64,000 nt of DNA, from assembly GCF_023283845.1 (NCBI RefSeq), contig NZ_JAKILC010000019.1:37963-101962 (forward strand), given 5' to 3'. The position numbers were made by a program, and so were the translations under genes. The DNA is from Shewanella marinintestina (GTDB lineage: Bacteria > Pseudomonadota > Gammaproteobacteria > Enterobacterales > Shewanellaceae). The notes under the pieces are model-generated. The model did not search any database. It had not been told where the DNA came from and saw only the letters and a program-made list of their open reading frames with translations. This document shows positions 1-9,103 of the stretch, piece after piece (the stretch's first letter is position 1; each line of letters starts with the position of its first letter).

Positions 1-46
1 CCTGAACGGCTAAACGGCGGGCCTTACGGCGCTCTGAAGGCTTCAT
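1..46 (-). CDS. nusB: NusB antitermination factor, N-terminal fragment
   Basis: Only the first 15 codons lie in the window. Read on the minus strand they give MKPSERRKARRLAVQ, the typical basic start of NusB, the factor that binds boxA RNA with NusE/S10 during rRNA transcription. It starts 14 bp after the ribH stop, the usual order in Shewanella and many gammaproteobacteria, and is the last visible gene of the riboflavin cluster. The rest lies outside the window. Confidence 0.85.
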   Translation of the reverse strand, partial: MKPSERRKARRLAVQ

Positions 47-60
47 TAAATTGTCCTAAA

Positions 61-537
61 TTACAGCTGTTCTTCAAGTGCTTGCAGAACGTTAACCATT
101 TCTAGCAGACCAAGTGCAGCTTCGCCGCCTTTGTTACCTGCTTTAGTACCCGAACGCTCAATAGCTTGTTCAATGGTATCTGTGGTTAAAACGCCGAATG
201 AAACAGGAATATCAAACTCAAGTGCAACTTGAGCTAAACCTTTATTACATTCGCCTGCAACAAAATCGAAATGAGGTGTACCACCACGGATTACCGCACC
301 TAGTGCGATGATTCCGTCAAATTTTCCGCTAGCCGCAACACGACGCGCAGCAAGAGGCAGTTCAACAGCGCCAGGCACTTTAACTACAGTGATATTTTCA
401 TCTGCAACTTGGCCAAAACGCTTAAGAGTGTCAACCGCGCCATCGAGCAAACTATCAACAACAAAGCTGTTAAAACGTGAAACTACGATCGCAACTTTGG
501 CGTTTTTCGATTCGATATTACCTTGAACTACGTTCAT
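61..537 (-). CDS. ribH: 6,7-dimethyl-8-ribityllumazine synthase
   Basis: This 158-residue protein has the full length of RibH. It condenses 5-amino-6-ribitylaminouracil with 3,4-dihydroxy-2-butanone 4-phosphate, the penultimate step of riboflavin synthesis, in the cytoplasm. VPGAVELPLAARR near residue 55 and ALGAVIRGGTPHFDF near residue 80 are the substrate-binding segments, and the His of GGTPHF is the expected acid-base catalyst. It sits between ribBX upstream and nusB downstream, all on the minus strand, and probably belongs to one transcription unit with them. Confidence 0.97.
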   Translation of the reverse strand: MNVVQGNIESKNAKVAIVVSRFNSFVVDSLLDGAVDTLKRFGQVADENITVVKVPGAVELPLAARRVAASGKFDGIIALGAVIRGGTPHFDFVAGECNKGLAQVALEFDIPVSFGVLTTDTIEQAIERSGTKAGNKGGEAALGLLEMVNVLQALEEQL

Positions 538-682
538 TTATCTTACCTAAATTAGCTTAATTACCCTGCATAGGGACGGAAGAGGCGGTATGATACCACA
601 GCACTCCGCGCTGATCTCTATGCAATTAATAAGAAAAGTGTGAATTTAAGCCCCAAGTTGACAGTCAACCTGAGGCAAGTAT

Positions 683-1786
683 TTATTCTGCTATATAATC
701 AGTTACTTCTAAGCCAAAGCCTGAAAGAGAGTGGTAACGCTTTGGCGAGCTCAATAGTCGCATAGTCGTCACACCAACATCAGCCAAAATTTGTGAGCCG
801 ACACCCACTTGGCGAGACGTTCCTTTCCAAGGTGCTGCAGCTGGTGTACTACCGTTATCTTCCGCTTCAAAAGCTTTTACTTTCGCAAGAATGTCGCTGC
901 TGTGTTCATGGTTGCCCAATAACACAAGTACACCGCCTTCATTACTAATGCGTTCCATTGCTTTTTCTAACGGCCAGCTACGTTGCTGATCACGCTCTGA
1001 GTGCAATAGATCATTAAAGGTGTTTTGCAGGTGAACGCGCACTAATGTGTTTTCGGTCACTTCACCTTTAACCAATACATAATGCAATTGGTTATCGATA
1101 GTGTCGCGATAAGTCAGCATCTCAAACTCACCAAAGCGAGTAGGTAGCTTACATTTTGCTTCACGAACAACACTGGTCTCTTTTGTGTTGCGGTATTCGA
1201 TTAGGTCAGCAATAGTGCCCATCTTCAAACCGTGCTTCTCAGCGAAGATCTCTAGATCTGGACGACGCGCCATAGTGCCGTCGTCATTTAAAATTTCAAC
1301 AATCACTGATGATGGCTCAAAACCAGCAAGACGCGCTAAATCACAACCTGCTTCTGTATGGCCTGCACGGATAAGTACCCCGCCTTCTTGCGCCATCAAC
1401 GGGAAGATATGGCCTGGCTGCACGATATCAGCAGGCTTAGCATCTTTACCAACAGCGGCAAGCACAGTTACTGCACGATCTTGCGCTGAGATACCTGTAG
1501 TGACCCCTTCAGCCGCTTCAATAGAAACAGTAAAGTTCGTCGAGAACTGGGCGTTATTGTTAGTTACCATTAACGGCAAGTTCAATTGCTGACAACGTGC
1601 TTTAGTTAGTGTTTGGCAGATAAGGCCGCGACCAAAAGTAGCCATAAAGTTCACCGCTTCTGGCGTCACCATGTCAGCAGCCATAATTAGGTCGCCTTCA
1701 TTTTCTCTGTCTTCGTCATCCATCAAGATGACCATCTTACCTAGACGAATATCTTCGATGATCTCTTCTATACTATGTAACGCCAT
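683..1786 (-). CDS. ribBX: 3,4-dihydroxy-2-butanone 4-phosphate synthase with degenerate cyclohydrolase domain (RibBX)
   Basis: The N-terminal half (about residues 1-205) is a complete RibB domain: DDEDRENEGDL binds metal and substrate, and HTEAGCDLARLAG follows. RibB turns ribulose 5-phosphate into the four-carbon precursor of lumazine. The C-terminal half aligns with GTP cyclohydrolase II, but where RibA has the zinc-binding HSEC...RCDCG segment this protein reads HLQNTFNDLLHSERDQQ, with no cysteine. It therefore should not have cyclohydrolase activity and matches the RibBX form known in Proteobacteria. The start at 1786 (MALHSIEEI) is chosen over a GTG/ATG further upstream because RibB proteins begin there. 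No FMN riboswitch was recognised upstream. Confidence 0.93.
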   Translation of the reverse strand: MALHSIEEIIEDIRLGKMVILMDDEDRENEGDLIMAADMVTPEAVNFMATFGRGLICQTLTKARCQQLNLPLMVTNNNAQFSTNFTVSIEAAEGVTTGISAQDRAVTVLAAVGKDAKPADIVQPGHIFPLMAQEGGVLIRAGHTEAGCDLARLAGFEPSSVIVEILNDDGTMARRPDLEIFAEKHGLKMGTIADLIEYRNTKETSVVREAKCKLPTRFGEFEMLTYRDTIDNQLHYVLVKGEVTENTLVRVHLQNTFNDLLHSERDQQRSWPLEKAMERISNEGGVLVLLGNHEHSSDILAKVKAFEAEDNGSTPAAAPWKGTSRQVGVGSQILADVGVTTMRLLSSPKRYHSLSGFGLEVTDYIAE

Positions 1787-1939
1787 GTTCAGACCTTTAT
1801 TTTTTGCCACTACAATGAACAACTTGCATCGAGGTCAATGCTCTCTTGTAGTGAGTTATTAATGATTATTCTTGTATCTTCCGCTTAATATAAGCTGATT
1901 AAGACAAATTTAATCGCCAAAATAGCCTTAAGCCAGTAT

Positions 1940-2605
1940 TTATCTTAAAAATCCTGAGCGAGCTAACAGTTCCATAGTCACTTCAGACTTAGGTTTACTG
2001 TCTTGCGCTTGACTGCCATAGCTCATCAAACGCTCTAAATGTCTTGCAATTAAGTCCACTTCAATGTTAACGCTATCACCAGCTTTAAGATCCACTAATG
2101 TAGTTTCACCAGCTGTATGCGGCACAATAGTCAGTCTAAACTTATGCCCTTGCACCTCGTTAACCGTTAAGCTGACACCATCAATAGTTATTGAGCCTTT
2201 ATGAGCGATATAACGCCCCAGCTCTGATGGTGGAGATAACCAAAACTCAATAGCTTGACCGCGAAATTGCCTATCGTCCACATGAGCAATACCGTCCACG
2301 TGGCCACTTACCATATGCCCGCCTAAACGAGTCGTTGGTGTCACCGCTTTTTCAAGGTTAACGGCTTTTCCTACTTGATAATGAGAGAAACCCGTCAAAG
2401 TTACGGTTTCGGCAGAGATATCTGCTACATAACCATCGCTCATGAGTTCGACTACGGTTAGACATACGCCGTTAGTGGCAATACTGTCACCCAGTTTAAC
2501 GTCTGATAAATCTAATTTGCCGCTGGCAACGGTTAAGCGAATGTCGTCACCGCGACGTTCTACTTTTCTTAAATGACCAACAGACTCAATAATCCCAGTA
2601 AACAT
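1940..2605 (-). CDS. ribE: Riboflavin synthase, alpha subunit
   Basis: This 221-residue protein dismutates two 6,7-dimethyl-8-ribityllumazine molecules into riboflavin and the pyrimidine precursor. It has two tandem lumazine-binding barrels: the first opens with MFTGIIESVG, and the second begins near HMVSGHVDGIA (about residue 98) and contains GVSLTVNEV. Length and both signatures are normal. It lies three bases downstream of ribD on the same strand, so the two genes are almost certainly cotranscribed and perhaps translationally coupled. In E. coli nomenclature the gene is called ribC or ribE. Confidence 0.96.
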   Translation of the reverse strand: MFTGIIESVGHLRKVERRGDDIRLTVASGKLDLSDVKLGDSIATNGVCLTVVELMSDGYVADISAETVTLTGFSHYQVGKAVNLEKAVTPTTRLGGHMVSGHVDGIAHVDDRQFRGQAIEFWLSPPSELGRYIAHKGSITIDGVSLTVNEVQGHKFRLTIVPHTAGETTLVDLKAGDSVNIEVDLIARHLERLMSYGSQAQDSKPKSEVTMELLARSGFLR

Positions 2606-2608
2606 AGA

Positions 2609-3730
2609 TTAATTACTCACTCTTAACGTTAAGCGGGTATCTTTGCCCACTTTACGTTCATCGATTAGGTTGATTCGCGGGATGTCTGACATCGTTTGGA
2701 AATCATCTAGCGTAAGTAAATTACGCCCATGCCCGCCTAAAATCTTCATCGCTTGATACAATACCAATTCATCAGCCAAGCCTTGGTTCAACACTGCGCC
2801 AGCCAAGGTTGCTCCCGCTTCTATCAATACAGAATTACACGTTTTACCCAGTAGAGTTAACAAAGCCTGCAAGTCTATGCGGTCATTAACGGTTGGTAAT
2901 ACTTGTTGCGACACATGTGCAGGCCAAGCAGCTTGAACATTTGAAGGGTAAGGTTTGCTACTCACCAATAACACTGGCGAAGCTTGCTTAAATAAGTTTA
3001 GCTCAGCACCAAGACGCGCTTGCGTATCGACGACAACACGCAACGGTTGATGGATTTCAGCAGGTGCGAGTTGATTTGCCAACCAGCCTAACTCGCTATG
3101 ACGCACATTAAGACTTGGGTCATCAGCGAGAATAGTTTCAACGCCAGTAACCAATGCACAATGCCGCGCACGAAGTCGCTGTACATCGCTGCGTGCTTCA
3201 GGGCCTGTTATCCACTTAGACACACCATTTGATAATGCAGTCTTGCCATCAAGACTTGCTGCAAGCTTTACTGTTACCCAAGGCAACCCCATTTGCATGC
3301 GTTTTAAAAAGCCCAAGTTAACCTGCTTTGCCTCTTCAGTCAGCAAGCCAACATCCACTTGAATCCCTGCATCGCGTAGCATAGCAATACCGCGGCCAGA
3401 CACCTCAGGATTAGGGTCGGTTACAGCAATAACCACCCGACTAACACCATGCTCTATTAATGCTTTAGCACAAGGCGGAGTGCGGCCATAATGGCTGCAT
3501 GGCTCAAGCGTGACATAAGCAGTAGCGTCTTTAGCATCATCCCCTGCCATGTTTAACGCATAGACTTCAGCATGAGGACCACCAGCACGGATATGATAAC
3601 CTTCACCGACGATTACGCCATCTTTAACGATAACGCTACCTACACTAGGATTTGGACGGGTGGTGTACATGCCTTTTTGTGCCAACTGAATGGCAAGGCT
3701 CATCATTTGACTATCTTCGCTAGACCACAT
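2609..3730 (-). CDS. ribD: Bifunctional pyrimidine deaminase / reductase RibD
   Basis: RibD carries out the second and third steps of riboflavin synthesis, deaminating and then reducing the pyrimidine product of GTP cyclohydrolase II. The N-terminal deaminase domain shows the zinc ligands HAEVYAL and PCSHYGRTPPC. The C-terminal reductase domain begins at about residue 140 (LPWVTVKLAASLDGKTA) and includes a GGHGRN-type NADPH loop. The start at 3730 gives MWSSEDSQMMSLAIQLAQ, in line with the family. A GTG at 3793 would add 21 residues and lies 17 bp after the nrdR stop; it cannot be fully excluded. Cotranscription with nrdR is likely. Confidence 0.95.
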   Translation of the reverse strand: MWSSEDSQMMSLAIQLAQKGMYTTRPNPSVGSVIVKDGVIVGEGYHIRAGGPHAEVYALNMAGDDAKDATAYVTLEPCSHYGRTPPCAKALIEHGVSRVVIAVTDPNPEVSGRGIAMLRDAGIQVDVGLLTEEAKQVNLGFLKRMQMGLPWVTVKLAASLDGKTALSNGVSKWITGPEARSDVQRLRARHCALVTGVETILADDPSLNVRHSELGWLANQLAPAEIHQPLRVVVDTQARLGAELNLFKQASPVLLVSSKPYPSNVQAAWPAHVSQQVLPTVNDRIDLQALLTLLGKTCNSVLIEAGATLAGAVLNQGLADELVLYQAMKILGGHGRNLLTLDDFQTMSDIPRINLIDERKVGKDTRLTLRVSN

Positions 3731-3810
3731 AATGGCGGCAATTCCGATTGTTGATTTGATGGAGAGCCCAGTCGTGAACTGCGCCCTTGTCACTTAGATT
3801 ACTTTCTAGG

Positions 3811-4260
3811 TTATTTTTGTAGCTTAGCGATAGCGTCGCCAAACTCTGAAACATCTTCAAAAGCGCGATAAACTGAAGCAAAACGAATATAGGCAACTTT
3901 ATCTAAGTTAACCAACTGTTCCATCATCAAGTTACCGATCATTTCAGATTTCACTTCACGTTCACCTGTGGCGCGCAAAGTCGATTTAATCTTAGTCAAT
4001 GCCTGCTCAATTTGATCCATTGATACAGGTCTTTTCTCTACGGCTCTTAACATGCCACCACGCAGCTTTTCTTCATCAAAAGGCTGGCGACTACCGTCTT
4101 GCTTTACCACACGCGGCATCACTAACTCCGCGCCTTCAAAAGTAGTAAAACGTTCGTGACACTGAACACACTCTCTACGTCGACGCACCTGGTGGCCGTC
4201 AGCGACTAATCGCGAATCAATCACTTTTGTGTCAGTTGCGCTACAAAATGGACAATGCAT
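3811..4260 (-). CDS. nrdR: Transcriptional repressor NrdR
   Basis: NrdR represses ribonucleotide reductase genes in response to ATP/dATP. The 149-residue protein has the N-terminal zinc ribbon (CPFC at residue 3 and CVQCHERFTTFE at about 31) followed by an ATP-cone domain that begins PRVVKQDGSRQPFDEEKL. It has the standard length. It heads the ribD-ribE-ribBX-ribH group, the common gammaproteobacterial arrangement. A terminator separates it from glyA upstream, so it probably has its own promoter in the 4261-4353 gap. Confidence 0.97.
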   Translation of the reverse strand: MHCPFCSATDTKVIDSRLVADGHQVRRRRECVQCHERFTTFEGAELVMPRVVKQDGSRQPFDEEKLRGGMLRAVEKRPVSMDQIEQALTKIKSTLRATGEREVKSEMIGNLMMEQLVNLDKVAYIRFASVYRAFEDVSEFGDAIAKLQK

Positions 4261-4353
4261 TTAGCCTCCGGTTAGAAATTAGGTCGTTTCACTCACTGGA
4301 TTTAGCTAAACCTCAGAAAGTAGACTCGAATCAAAAGTATGCTTGAATACAAA

Positions 4354-4381
4354 CAAAAATGGCCGCATAAATGCGGCCATT
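4354..4381 (-). terminator. Rho-independent terminator of glyA
   Basis: An 8-bp perfect stem (ATGGCCGC / GCGGCCAT, 4359-4380) with a six-base loop is followed on the minus strand by a T run. It lies about 30 bp after the glyA stop. Confidence 0.88.
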
Positions 4382-4408
4382 GGAGTCTACCTGATTTAAC
4401 CCTTAAGG

Positions 4409-5665
4409 TTAACCGTAAACAGGGAACTTAGCGCACAATTCTAGAACCTGAGCCTTAACGCGCTCGCTAACGGCTAGATCTGAAATGTCGTCTAAGATGT
4501 CACACATCCAGTTAGTCAGTAACACTGACTCTTCTTCACCAAAACCACGACGAGTGATTGCTGGAGAACCAATACGTAGACCAGATGTCACAAATGGTGA
4601 ACGAGGATCGTTTGGCACTGAGTTTTTGTTTACTGTGATGTTAGCGTTACCTAGGGCAGCGTCAGCATCTTTACCAGTGATATCTTTGCTGATTAAATCA
4701 AGCAAGAACAGATGGTTGTCAGTACCGCCAGATACCACATCGTAGCCACGCTCGATGAAAGTACGTGCCATTGCTTTAGCGTTAACAACAACTTGCTCTT
4801 GGTAAGTGGTGAACTCTGGGTCTAGTGCTTCTTTAAATGCAACCGCTTTAGCAGCGATAACGTGCATTAAAGGACCACCTTGACCGCCAGGGAATACCGC
4901 AGAGTTTAGCTTCTTGTAGATATCTTCATCGTTGATAGCAGAAAGAATCAAACCACCACGAGGACCTGCAAGCGTCTTATGGGTTGTTGTAGTGACAACG
5001 TGTGCGTGTGGCATTGGGCTTGGGTAGATACCTGCTGCAACTAGACCGGCAACGTGAGCCATATCAACAAATAAATATGCGCCAACTTTGTCAGCGATTT
5101 CGCGGAACTTGCCCCAATCAATGATGCCAGAGTAAGCGCTGAAGCCCGCAATAATCATCTTTGGTTGATGCTCAACAGCAAGACGTTCCACTTCAGCGTA
5201 ATCAATCTTACCTGTTGTTTCGTCAATACCGTACTGAACTGCATTGTATAGCTTACCAGAGAAGCTTACATGAGAACCGTGAGTCAAGTGACCACCGTGC
5301 GCTAGGCTCATACCAAGAACGGTATCGCCGCCTTGAAGCAGTGCCATAAATACGGCCGCATTAGCTTGTGAACCAGAGTGTGGCTGCACGTTTGCGTAAG
5401 TCGCGCCGAATAGCTCTTTTGCACGAGAAATAGCAAGCTCTTCAACAATATCTACATGCTCACAACCACCGTAGTAACGCTTACCAGGGTAACCTTCAGC
5501 ATATTTGTTAGTTAGCTGTGTACCTTGCGCTTCGATAACACGAGGACTAGTGTAGTTTTCTGAAGCAATGAGTTCGATGTGCTCTTCTTGGCGGCGCGTT
5601 TCATCTTCAATTGCTGCAAATAGTTGTGGATCGTAATCCGCGATATTCATATCTTTTTTCAGCAT
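4409..5665 (-). CDS. glyA: Serine hydroxymethyltransferase
   Basis: GlyA is a PLP enzyme that interconverts serine and glycine with transfer of a one-carbon unit to tetrahydrofolate. The 418-residue protein shows ELIASENYTSP near the N-terminus, the GGxxH region and the PLP-lysine motif TTTTHKTLAGPRGG (about residues 225-238). A GGAGTG ribosome-binding site precedes the ATG at 5665. It is transcribed away from ettA and ends in its own terminator, so it appears to be monocistronic. Confidence 0.98.
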   Translation of the reverse strand: MLKKDMNIADYDPQLFAAIEDETRRQEEHIELIASENYTSPRVIEAQGTQLTNKYAEGYPGKRYYGGCEHVDIVEELAISRAKELFGATYANVQPHSGSQANAAVFMALLQGGDTVLGMSLAHGGHLTHGSHVSFSGKLYNAVQYGIDETTGKIDYAEVERLAVEHQPKMIIAGFSAYSGIIDWGKFREIADKVGAYLFVDMAHVAGLVAAGIYPSPMPHAHVVTTTTHKTLAGPRGGLILSAINDEDIYKKLNSAVFPGGQGGPLMHVIAAKAVAFKEALDPEFTTYQEQVVVNAKAMARTFIERGYDVVSGGTDNHLFLLDLISKDITGKDADAALGNANITVNKNSVPNDPRSPFVTSGLRIGSPAITRRGFGEEESVLLTNWMCDILDDISDLAVSERVKAQVLELCAKFPVYG

Positions 5666-5945
5666 TACTCACTCCAGCTGTAAAATTGTTCTAGTAGGGT
5701 TGCGCGGTATGATACAGCGCATTCGATCACAATCCCAGTATTTACAACATGAAATTACTTGCAATTCTAGATGAGTGAGTTTTGTAAAAAGCACTAATAG
5801 CAGCTAACAACAAGTAAATATTGTTATGACCGATATCAAGCTGACACACACTGAAACTGCGCGAATTCAGATTTAAGTTCTGCATTGAATCGAGTAGAAT
5901 TGCCAGCAATCAACATAGAAAAAATACAATCAAAGAGAATTAAAC

Positions 5946-7613
5946 ATGGCTCAATTTGTATATAGCATGCTTAGAGTGGGCAAGATTGTCCCACCTAAAA
6001 AACAGATCTTAAAAGACATCTCATTAAGCTTTTTCCCTGGCGCTAAAATCGGTGTTTTGGGTCTTAACGGCTCTGGTAAGTCTACCCTACTTCGCATCAT
6101 GGCGGGTCTTGATACTGAAATTGAGGGTGAAGCTCGCCCAATGCAAGATCTTAAAATTGGTTACCTACCGCAGGAACCAAAGCTAGATCCAAACCAAACA
6201 GTTCGTGAAGCCGTTGAAGAAGCCGTTGCAGACGCCAAAAACGCCCTAGTACGTTTAGATGAAGTCTATGCACTTTATGCTGAGCCTGATGCAGATTTTG
6301 ACGCACTTGCAAAAGAGCAAGGTGAATTAGAGTCAATAATCCAATCTCAAGATGCGCACAATCTAGATGTGGTTTTAGACCGTGCAGCTAACGCACTGCG
6401 TCTTCCTGATTGGGATGAGAAGATTGAAGTGCTATCAGGTGGTGAACGTCGCCGTGTAGCGATTTGTCGTCTGCTACTAGAAAAGCCTGACATGCTGTTA
6501 CTTGACGAACCAACCAACCACTTGGATGCGGAATCGGTTGCATGGTTAGAACGTTTCTTACAAGAGTACACGGGTACTGTTGTGGCAATTACCCACGATA
6601 GATACTTCCTTGATAACGCAGCAGGCTGGATCTTAGAACTTGACCGTGGTGAAGGTATTCCATGGGAAGGAAACTACTCTTCTTGGCTTGAGCAGAAAGA
6701 TGCCCGTCTAACGCAAGAATCTGCCACTGAAAGCGCACGTCAAAAGACTATCGCCAAAGAGCTTGAATGGGTACGTCAAGGCGCTAAAGGCCGTCAGTCT
6801 AAAGGTAAAGCACGTATGGCTCGCTTCGAAGAGCTTAATACTAACGACTACCAAAAGCGTAACGAAACCAACGAACTCTTTATTCCGCCAGGACCGCGCT
6901 TAGGTGACAAGGTTATCGAAATCAATAACCTGACAAAATCTTATGGCGACCGCGTACTGATTGATAACTTGAGCTTCTCAGTACCAAAAGGCGCAATCGT
7001 CGGTATTATCGGTGCTAACGGTGCGGGTAAATCAACATTATTTAAGATGATTTCCGGCGTTGAGCAGCCAGATAGCGGCACCGTAGAGCTCGGTGAGTCT
7101 GTTCAAATCGCATCGGTTGAACAGTTCCGTGATTCAATGAACGATAAGAACACGGTTTGGCAAGAGATCTCTGACGGCCAAGACATTATGCGTATCAACA
7201 ACACTGAAATTCCAAGCCGCGCTTATGTAGGCCGCTTTAACTTCCGTGGTGGCGATCAGCAAAAGATCATCGGTACATTGTCAGGTGGTGAACGTAACCG
7301 AGTGCATTTAGCTAAGCTTCTACAAGCTGGCGGTAACGTACTGTTACTGGATGAGCCAACCAACGACTTAGACGTTGAAACATTGCGTGCACTTGAAGAA
7401 GCACTACTTGAGTTCCCAGGTTGTGCCATGGTGATTTCACACGACCGTTGGTTCTTAGATAGAATCGCAACTCACATCCTAGACTACCGCGACGAAGGTA
7501 AAGTTAACTTCTATGAAGGTAACTACACTGAGTACTCAACATGGTTGAAAGAAACCATGGGTACAGACGTTGTTGAGCCGCATCGCTTAAAGTACAAGCG
7601 TATGGTTAAGTAA
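5946..7613 (+). CDS. ettA: Energy-dependent translational throttle protein EttA (ABC-F ATPase)
   Basis: EttA is a soluble ABC-F protein that binds the ribosomal E site and gates entry of the 70S initiation complex into elongation according to the ATP/ADP ratio. The 555-residue protein carries two ATPase modules, each with Walker A (GLNGSGKST at about residue 39, GANGAGKST at about 356), LSGGER signature and Walker B (LLLDEPTNHLD, LLLDEPTNDLD). There are no membrane segments. Its arm and linker between the modules match EttA rather than Uup or YheS. The ATG is preceded by AAAGAGAATTAAAC. It is single and ends in a terminator. Confidence 0.97.
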   Translation: MAQFVYSMLRVGKIVPPKKQILKDISLSFFPGAKIGVLGLNGSGKSTLLRIMAGLDTEIEGEARPMQDLKIGYLPQEPKLDPNQTVREAVEEAVADAKNALVRLDEVYALYAEPDADFDALAKEQGELESIIQSQDAHNLDVVLDRAANALRLPDWDEKIEVLSGGERRRVAICRLLLEKPDMLLLDEPTNHLDAESVAWLERFLQEYTGTVVAITHDRYFLDNAAGWILELDRGEGIPWEGNYSSWLEQKDARLTQESATESARQKTIAKELEWVRQGAKGRQSKGKARMARFEELNTNDYQKRNETNELFIPPGPRLGDKVIEINNLTKSYGDRVLIDNLSFSVPKGAIVGIIGANGAGKSTLFKMISGVEQPDSGTVELGESVQIASVEQFRDSMNDKNTVWQEISDGQDIMRINNTEIPSRAYVGRFNFRGGDQQKIIGTLSGGERNRVHLAKLLQAGGNVLLLDEPTNDLDVETLRALEEALLEFPGCAMVISHDRWFLDRIATHILDYRDEGKVNFYEGNYTEYSTWLKETMGTDVVEPHRLKYKRMVK

Positions 7614-7631
7614 CACTCATCGTACATATTC

Positions 7632-7657
7632 AAAGGAGGCTTAAGCCTCCTTTTTTA
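7632..7657 (+). terminator. Rho-independent terminator of ettA
   Basis: Stem AAAGGAGGC / GCCTCCTTT with a TTAA loop and a six-T tail, about 20 bp after the ettA stop. Confidence 0.93.
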
Positions 7658-7895
7658 TTGTTCTAAAACAATCAATCCGCCTGCAGCCCCAATTTCCAGT
7701 ACAAATATAACAAGCGCTCTTTTATTAAGCCAAAGATCCTCCACTCGAGAAGCACAAATATTTTGCATTTCGGCAACAAAATCCTTATTAAATATGCCAA
7801 AATGCCAATTGGTATAAATTAACCAATTAAAACGGCAGCAGTTTCCCTGTCTCTAAAATAATAAAAATGCATTTACATCAGTAAGGCTGCAATTA

Positions 7896-9047
7896 ATGGA
7901 CAAGAATGCAATGGACGATAAAACTCGCTTATCTCAGGCTAACAGCAGTGCCACTAGTGCCCCCTCAATAACCACTCAAGAGCCTGCTATTCCAGCCAAA
8001 AAATCAACCGGCTTTTTAAACAGCATTAACCATTTTCGCGGTATTGCGATTATCTTTATTGTGATGGCGCATTGTTACCGCCCTGCGGGCTGGGAAGTGG
8101 AAACCTTTGCCGACAAAGCTTGGTTTAACTTGATGATGAACGGCACGGTCTTTTTTGTGTTTATCTCAGGCTTTTTGTTCCACCATGTGTTCTATCACCG
8201 CTGGGACTACAAAAAGTATATGAAAAGCAAAACTAAATTTGTTTTCCTCCCCTACTTAATTTTGTCTTTACCTTGGATTGTTTGGCACCTTACTGTAGGG
8301 ACCGACCCGATGATGCACAAGGAGATGGCAGATATTACAGGCCCTGCCGCGGCTGCAAGCTGGTATGTCATAACCGGTCGTACCCTGACTGCATATTGGT
8401 ATATCCCCATGGGAATGATGTTATTCGCCTTGTCGCCTTGGGTCATGTATCTCATTAAAAAACAGCAAGTCCTCTACTACGCTATTCCTCTGTTAGTCAT
8501 TGCGATCATGGTACATAGACCCATTTCAAACCTAAATGCGATTCAATCTTTAGTCTACTTCTTGCCCGTCTATTTACTTGGAGTTTGGGGCTCAGCCCAT
8601 CGCGATAAACTGTTCCCTTTTATCGATAAATATTGGCTCGCTATGCTAATAACAGGTATTGCCCTAGCCCTTATACAAGCGCAATACTTTGGTGCGGGAA
8701 CACTAAATAAAGCCCCATTTGAAATGACAGTGCCTGACTTAATGTTGCCGCAAAAAATCTTGCTCACGCTAGTAATATTGGCGATTTTAAACAAGTTTGA
8801 GCATATCTCGATTGCACCACTGCAAAAGTTAGCTGAGGTCAGCTTTGCCATTTACTTTATTCACCCTTGGATCACCACTCCATGGTGGATGCTCTATGAC
8901 AGTCCAGATCTATTTGGCCTTGCCGGTAAAGGAAATGTGTTTACCACCTTATTAGTTACCTTGGGCGTGATTGCGATTTCCTACGTTATTGCAATCATCA
9001 TCAAGAAGTTACTGAGTAAGCGCAGCCGTTATTTAATTGGCTGGTAA
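7896..9047 (+). CDS. Membrane acyltransferase, family 3 (OafA/YrhL-like)
   Basis: This is a 383-residue multi-pass membrane protein of the acyltransferase 3 family, which moves acetyl or similar groups to sugars or other exported substrates. A soluble N-terminal stretch of about 40 residues rich in Ser, Thr and Ala precedes about ten hydrophobic helices. The first helix contains NHFRGIAIIFIVMAHCYRP, with the His that is conserved in the family. The C-terminus ends in a basic tail. It stands between ettA and a periplasmic phosphatase with no sugar-biosynthesis genes nearby, so the substrate cannot be inferred. Start by the first in-frame ATG; MDDKTR five codons later is an alternative. Confidence 0.85.
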   Translation: MDKNAMDDKTRLSQANSSATSAPSITTQEPAIPAKKSTGFLNSINHFRGIAIIFIVMAHCYRPAGWEVETFADKAWFNLMMNGTVFFVFISGFLFHHVFYHRWDYKKYMKSKTKFVFLPYLILSLPWIVWHLTVGTDPMMHKEMADITGPAAAASWYVITGRTLTAYWYIPMGMMLFALSPWVMYLIKKQQVLYYAIPLLVIAIMVHRPISNLNAIQSLVYFLPVYLLGVWGSAHRDKLFPFIDKYWLAMLITGIALALIQAQYFGAGTLNKAPFEMTVPDLMLPQKILLTLVILAILNKFEHISIAPLQKLAEVSFAIYFIHPWITTPWWMLYDSPDLFGLAGKGNVFTTLLVTLGVIAISYVIAIIIKKLLSKRSRYLIGW

Positions 9048-9103
9048 ATAACTTATTACCTTGAAAAACTTGATTTAAAGACACAAAAATAAGAAGTACA
9101 ACA

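Noticed and set aside
1787..1939. FMN riboswitch upstream of ribBX
   Set aside because: None of the conserved RFN helices or the GGCGGT-type core could be found in this gap or before ribD and ribE.
3731..3793. Longer ribD beginning at the GTG at 3793
   Set aside because: The added 21 residues are not typical of RibD; family comparison favours the ATG at 3730, though the GTG is not excluded.
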